From positions 1,116,001-1,180,000 of the forward strand of contig CAWGQE010000003.1 in assembly GCA_963824705.1 (NCBI GenBank): 64,000 bases of DNA. The letters run 5' to 3'. The DNA comes from VRUE01 sp963824705. Its GTDB lineage: Bacteria > Actinomycetota > Thermoleophilia > Solirubrobacterales > 70-9. This document shows positions 61,119 to 64,000 of this stretch, one piece after another. Made by a program: the position numbers and the translations under genes. The notes beneath the pieces were generated by a model, which saw nothing but the letters and a program-made list of their open reading frames with translations, made no database searches and was not told the DNA's origin. The stretch's first letter is position 1, and each line of letters opens with the position of its first letter.

Positions 61119-64000
61119 ATGCGCTTGGCAGTGCTATTCGTGGCGCTATTGAGCGTTGTGGTGGGCATCGCGACGTTCACGGCGGAGGCGCCTGCGGAAC
61201 TACCTCCTGAGTTATCGCCCGACCTCGCGCCGAGCGCTCAGGAACGGGCGCTGATGCCCAGCTGGGATCAGGTTCGCGAAGGCCTTGAAGAGGTCGAACA
61301 CCAAGAAGCCACTCGCGAACGCGAATTGGGGACGCCGCAGGCTCAGCAGCTGCGTGAAGAATCGCGCCTCGCCTTCGCAGACCTCAGCGCCGATGAATCC
61401 GAGCAGCTGCTTGGCTCTCTCTTCTCGAGCCAGCTCGAATCGCTGAATTCCGACCCCGCGAGGTTTCTCAGCGACGCCCAGTTGGTACGTCCGCTCGGTG
61501 GCGGAGCGGCGACTGTCGAGAAGGACGGCAATGGCATGTTGCTCGACTCGAGCATCCCTCTGAGAGCGAAAGACGAAGCGGGGGACCTGAAGAAAGTGGA
61601 CCTGTCTCTTGATGGCAATTCGGGGGGCTTTGAACCCGAAAATCCCCTCGCGGCTGTTGATATCCCGCGTCAAGCTGATGAGCCGATCGTCGTCGGCCAA
61701 AGCGGTCTCGCGGTGATCCCTCCCGCATCCGAAGCAAGTCAGGGCCGCCTCTACGGGGACAAGAACGTCTTCTACCCCAACGTGCTTGCCGATACGGACC
61801 GACTTGTCGCACCGGTCGCAGGCGGGATCGAGACCCTCGATCTGCTGCGGACCGCACGTAGCCCTGAAACCCTGGAATACGCGATCCAGCTCCCCGAAGG
61901 CGGCCGGCTGCGGTCGGATGGAAACGGTGGCGCAGAAGTGCTTCAAGACGGATCGCCGAGCGCCTACGTCCCGCCGCCCACCGCCGTCGATGCACAGGGG
62001 ACCAAGGTGCCGGTCCAGTTGAACGTCGAAGGAGACAACGTGATCCTCGACGTGGCGCACCGTCAAGGGGATTTCGCTTACCCGATCCTCGTCGACCCGA
62101 GCATCCTTCAGGACTGGTACTACTGGAGTTGGGCCAACGGCTACGGCACTGAACACCTGACCAATGGAAGTTGGTGGTGGGGACAAGGATCGAACACCAA
62201 CTGGCTTCACGCTTCGACCTACTGCATCTACACGTGCTGGCATCAGCGCGGTCTCTTCATCTCAAGCGAAAACGGGACCCTCTCGGCTAACTCCGAGGGG
62301 TTTGGCCAATGGAACTACAGCGCTCCCAACGTGCCCTATGCCTACATAGCCAGGGCATCGATTGCCCCGTTTGAACGCGACAATCACGTGAATTGCCCCA
62401 AGAGTAGCTATCCCCAGCCACATGACTACGACGGACTATGGGACGGATCCGCATGGAACTTCCTGGTCACGAACGGCGCTGAAGACGGCAGCTCTTATCT
62501 CGGCGCTTACGATGGACAGCACTGGGGTTATGCGTTGTTGATCGGCTTGGGCACCACCGGTCAAACCGTGACTATCCCTTGCTGGCGAGACATCTACGCC
62601 GGCGGTGTCGCCCTCTGGCTCGACGACTGGCAAAGCCCGACGCTCGATTCGCCGAGCGGTGTTCCGAGTTCAAGCAAATGGGTGAGCGACAAATATCACT
62701 TCACGATCACGGCAACCGCCCATGATCCGGGGCTCGGGATCCAGAATGTCCTTCTCACGCCGCAGGGGCGCCTGCCGATTCCGGAGACGCCAGAACAGAG
62801 CGTCTGTGCCGGAGTCAAGGGATCTCTCTGCCCGAATGACCACAGCGCCCACTTCGAACTCACCGGCGAAAGCTTTGATCAAGGCGAAACGACGACCCAG
62901 ATCTCATCCTTCGACCCAACTCGGAAGTACTCCAACACCCGATCGTTCTCGATCAAGGCCGACTGGTCGAAACCGAAGGTCGCCCTCAGCGGCCAGCTCG
63001 CCCACGTGACCGGGGAGGAAGTAGGTCTGAGCGAAGCAGAACCGCCCGAGAGCAACGGCGACGACGAACTCAGCCTGCCGGTCTACAAGCTGGAAATCAA
63101 AACGGAAGACGGGCAGATCACCACGGACCCGAAGACCAAGCGCTCGGGTGTCGAAAACATCGAAATCTATTTGGACAAAAGACAGACGCCCGAGCCCGTG
63201 CCCTGGGAACCGAAACCCTGCCCTGAAAGTAGCTGCGCGAGAAACGAGACCTACACGCTACGGCTGGACGAACTCGAAGCCGGCGAACACGAACTGACCG
63301 TCAAAGCCCCTGATTTCGCCGGCAACGTTGGCGAACGCCACATTCAGTTCGAATACATCCCCGCGACCGGCATGAAGGACGAATACGTCACGCAGTACTT
63401 CCCTCTACCGGACGGGGAAGGCAACGAAGCCGAAGAAGAGCATCCGCGGCGACCCGAACTCGCCGTCAACGTGATGAACGGCAACCTGGTCTACCGCCAG
63501 CGCGACATCGACGTCGAAAGCACCGCCGGGGTCGATCTCGAAGTCGAACGCTTCTACAACTCGATGTTGCCCGAATCCGAAAGCACCGAATGGGGCAGGG
63601 GCTGGACCCTTGCTGAGACGCCGAAATTGGAACCAAAGGCTGAAGAACCGGTGCCGACCGAGGCGAAGATGACGCAGGCCAGCGGAGCGCTTCAGGGGGC
63701 GGTCGGTCTCCCCACGAAATCGAACCAGGAAATGTTTGACACCAAGCTCCAGGCGACGATCACCAAGAAGTCAGGCGGCGGTTACGAGTTGACCGACGAA
63801 AGCGGCGAAACGCAGGGCACTGTCAACTTCGATTCCGCTGGCAAGACCCAGGCGCTCACGACCGGCGGCGACGCCAAGGTCAACTACGAATACGAAGAAG
63901 GCAAGCTCTCCGAAATCGCCGTCGAAGACCCGGCGACCTTCAGTGCCGACCCAGAAGACCTGCAGATCCCAGAGCCGCCAGAACCTGGTCCCCCCACCTT
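61119..64000 (+). CDS. Secreted YD/Rhs-type protein, 3' end outside window
   Basis: At least 960 aa, open to the end of the window. Signal peptide MRLAVLFVALLSVVVGIATF (ATG 61119; a TTG at 61080 is an alternative). Then a domain ending ...ILVDPSILQDWYYWSW, a Trp/Tyr/Cys-rich region, Ig-like parts (KYHFTITATAHDPGLGIQNV, ELTVKAPDFAGNVGERH) and the Rhs opening VNVMNGNLVYRQRDIDVES...VERFYNSML..WGRGWTL; YD repeats are expected downstream. GAA-rich codon use, like the Rhs gene at 16677. Confidence 0.88.
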   Translation, partial: MRLAVLFVALLSVVVGIATFTAEAPAELPPELSPDLAPSAQERALMPSWDQVREGLEEVEHQEATRERELGTPQAQQLREESRLAFADLSADESEQLLGSLFSSQLESLNSDPARFLSDAQLVRPLGGGAATVEKDGNGMLLDSSIPLRAKDEAGDLKKVDLSLDGNSGGFEPENPLAAVDIPRQADEPIVVGQSGLAVIPPASEASQGRLYGDKNVFYPNVLADTDRLVAPVAGGIETLDLLRTARSPETLEYAIQLPEGGRLRSDGNGGAEVLQDGSPSAYVPPPTAVDAQGTKVPVQLNVEGDNVILDVAHRQGDFAYPILVDPSILQDWYYWSWANGYGTEHLTNGSWWWGQGSNTNWLHASTYCIYTCWHQRGLFISSENGTLSANSEGFGQWNYSAPNVPYAYIARASIAPFERDNHVNCPKSSYPQPHDYDGLWDGSAWNFLVTNGAEDGSSYLGAYDGQHWGYALLIGLGTTGQTVTIPCWRDIYAGGVALWLDDWQSPTLDSPSGVPSSSKWVSDKYHFTITATAHDPGLGIQNVLLTPQGRLPIPETPEQSVCAGVKGSLCPNDHSAHFELTGESFDQGETTTQISSFDPTRKYSNTRSFSIKADWSKPKVALSGQLAHVTGEEVGLSEAEPPESNGDDELSLPVYKLEIKTEDGQITTDPKTKRSGVENIEIYLDKRQTPEPVPWEPKPCPESSCARNETYTLRLDELEAGEHELTVKAPDFAGNVGERHIQFEYIPATGMKDEYVTQYFPLPDGEGNEAEEEHPRRPELAVNVMNGNLVYRQRDIDVESTAGVDLEVERFYNSMLPESESTEWGRGWTLAETPKLEPKAEEPVPTEAKMTQASGALQGAVGLPTKSNQEMFDTKLQATITKKSGGGYELTDESGETQGTVNFDSAGKTQALTTGGDAKVNYEYEEGKLSEIAVEDPATFSADPEDLQIPEPPEPGPPT

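Overview
The window is a high-GC actinobacterial chromosome segment, most likely from class Thermoleophilia (Solirubrobacterales-like). This is inferred from GC content, frequent GTG/TTG starts, GTGA/ATGA gene overlaps and family resemblance; no database was searched. All calls come from reading the sequence by eye.

Left flank (1-7,735), ordinary chromosome: ilvD (5' end cut by the window), an alpha/beta hydrolase overlapping a frameshifted 5-formyl-THF cyclo-ligase-like gene, a YkuD L,D-transpeptidase, a XerC/D recombinase, a FliA/WhiG-type sigma factor, a small zinc-finger-like protein, an RNase HI, a VOC/glyoxalase protein and an intact tRNA-Gly(GCC).

Island (7,693-59,082): the last 43 bp of tRNA-Gly recur exactly at 59,040-59,082, bracketing about 51 kb of accessory DNA. 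In order it holds: (a) a head cassette with a structured leader and four small genes (8,068-9,411), then a truncated tRNA-Ala and a conserved hairpin; (b) a possible defence pair (10,549-14,027, minus strand) and a tandem winged-helix regulator; (c) a cell-surface section: a 2,725-aa secreted Rhs/YD-repeat protein with perfect 675-bp repeats, a membrane protein, a Tat-exported DyP peroxidase, a membrane-anchored LppX-like protein, an ECF sigma factor fused to a membrane and wall tail, an Ig-like surface protein and a LysM protein; (d) an ArsR-type regulator and a Gram-positive type IV secretion/conjugation operon (33,675-46,925); (e) a DNA methyltransferase, Xis-like and integrase module followed by a run of small overlapping genes (46,922-52,222); (f) a second probable defence pair centred on a PHP-SMC ATPase (52,319-56,046), membrane proteins and a broken YdeI-like gene.

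Right part (59,040-64,000): the tRNA 3' fragment is followed by a second, diverged copy of the same leader and four-gene head cassette, then another secreted YD-repeat protein that runs off the window. This looks like the start of a second related island in tandem.

The most unusual points are: dense, almost exclusively +1 frame breaks confined largely to the VirB4-like ATPase, the VirD4-like coupling protein and the adjacent relaxation gene; a conserved leader RNA with mutually exclusive pairings upstream of both head cassettes; 24-bp palindromes at both att-proximal leaders with compensatory changes; and a sigma/wall-protein operon sharing a promoter-like motif with the conjugation regulator.
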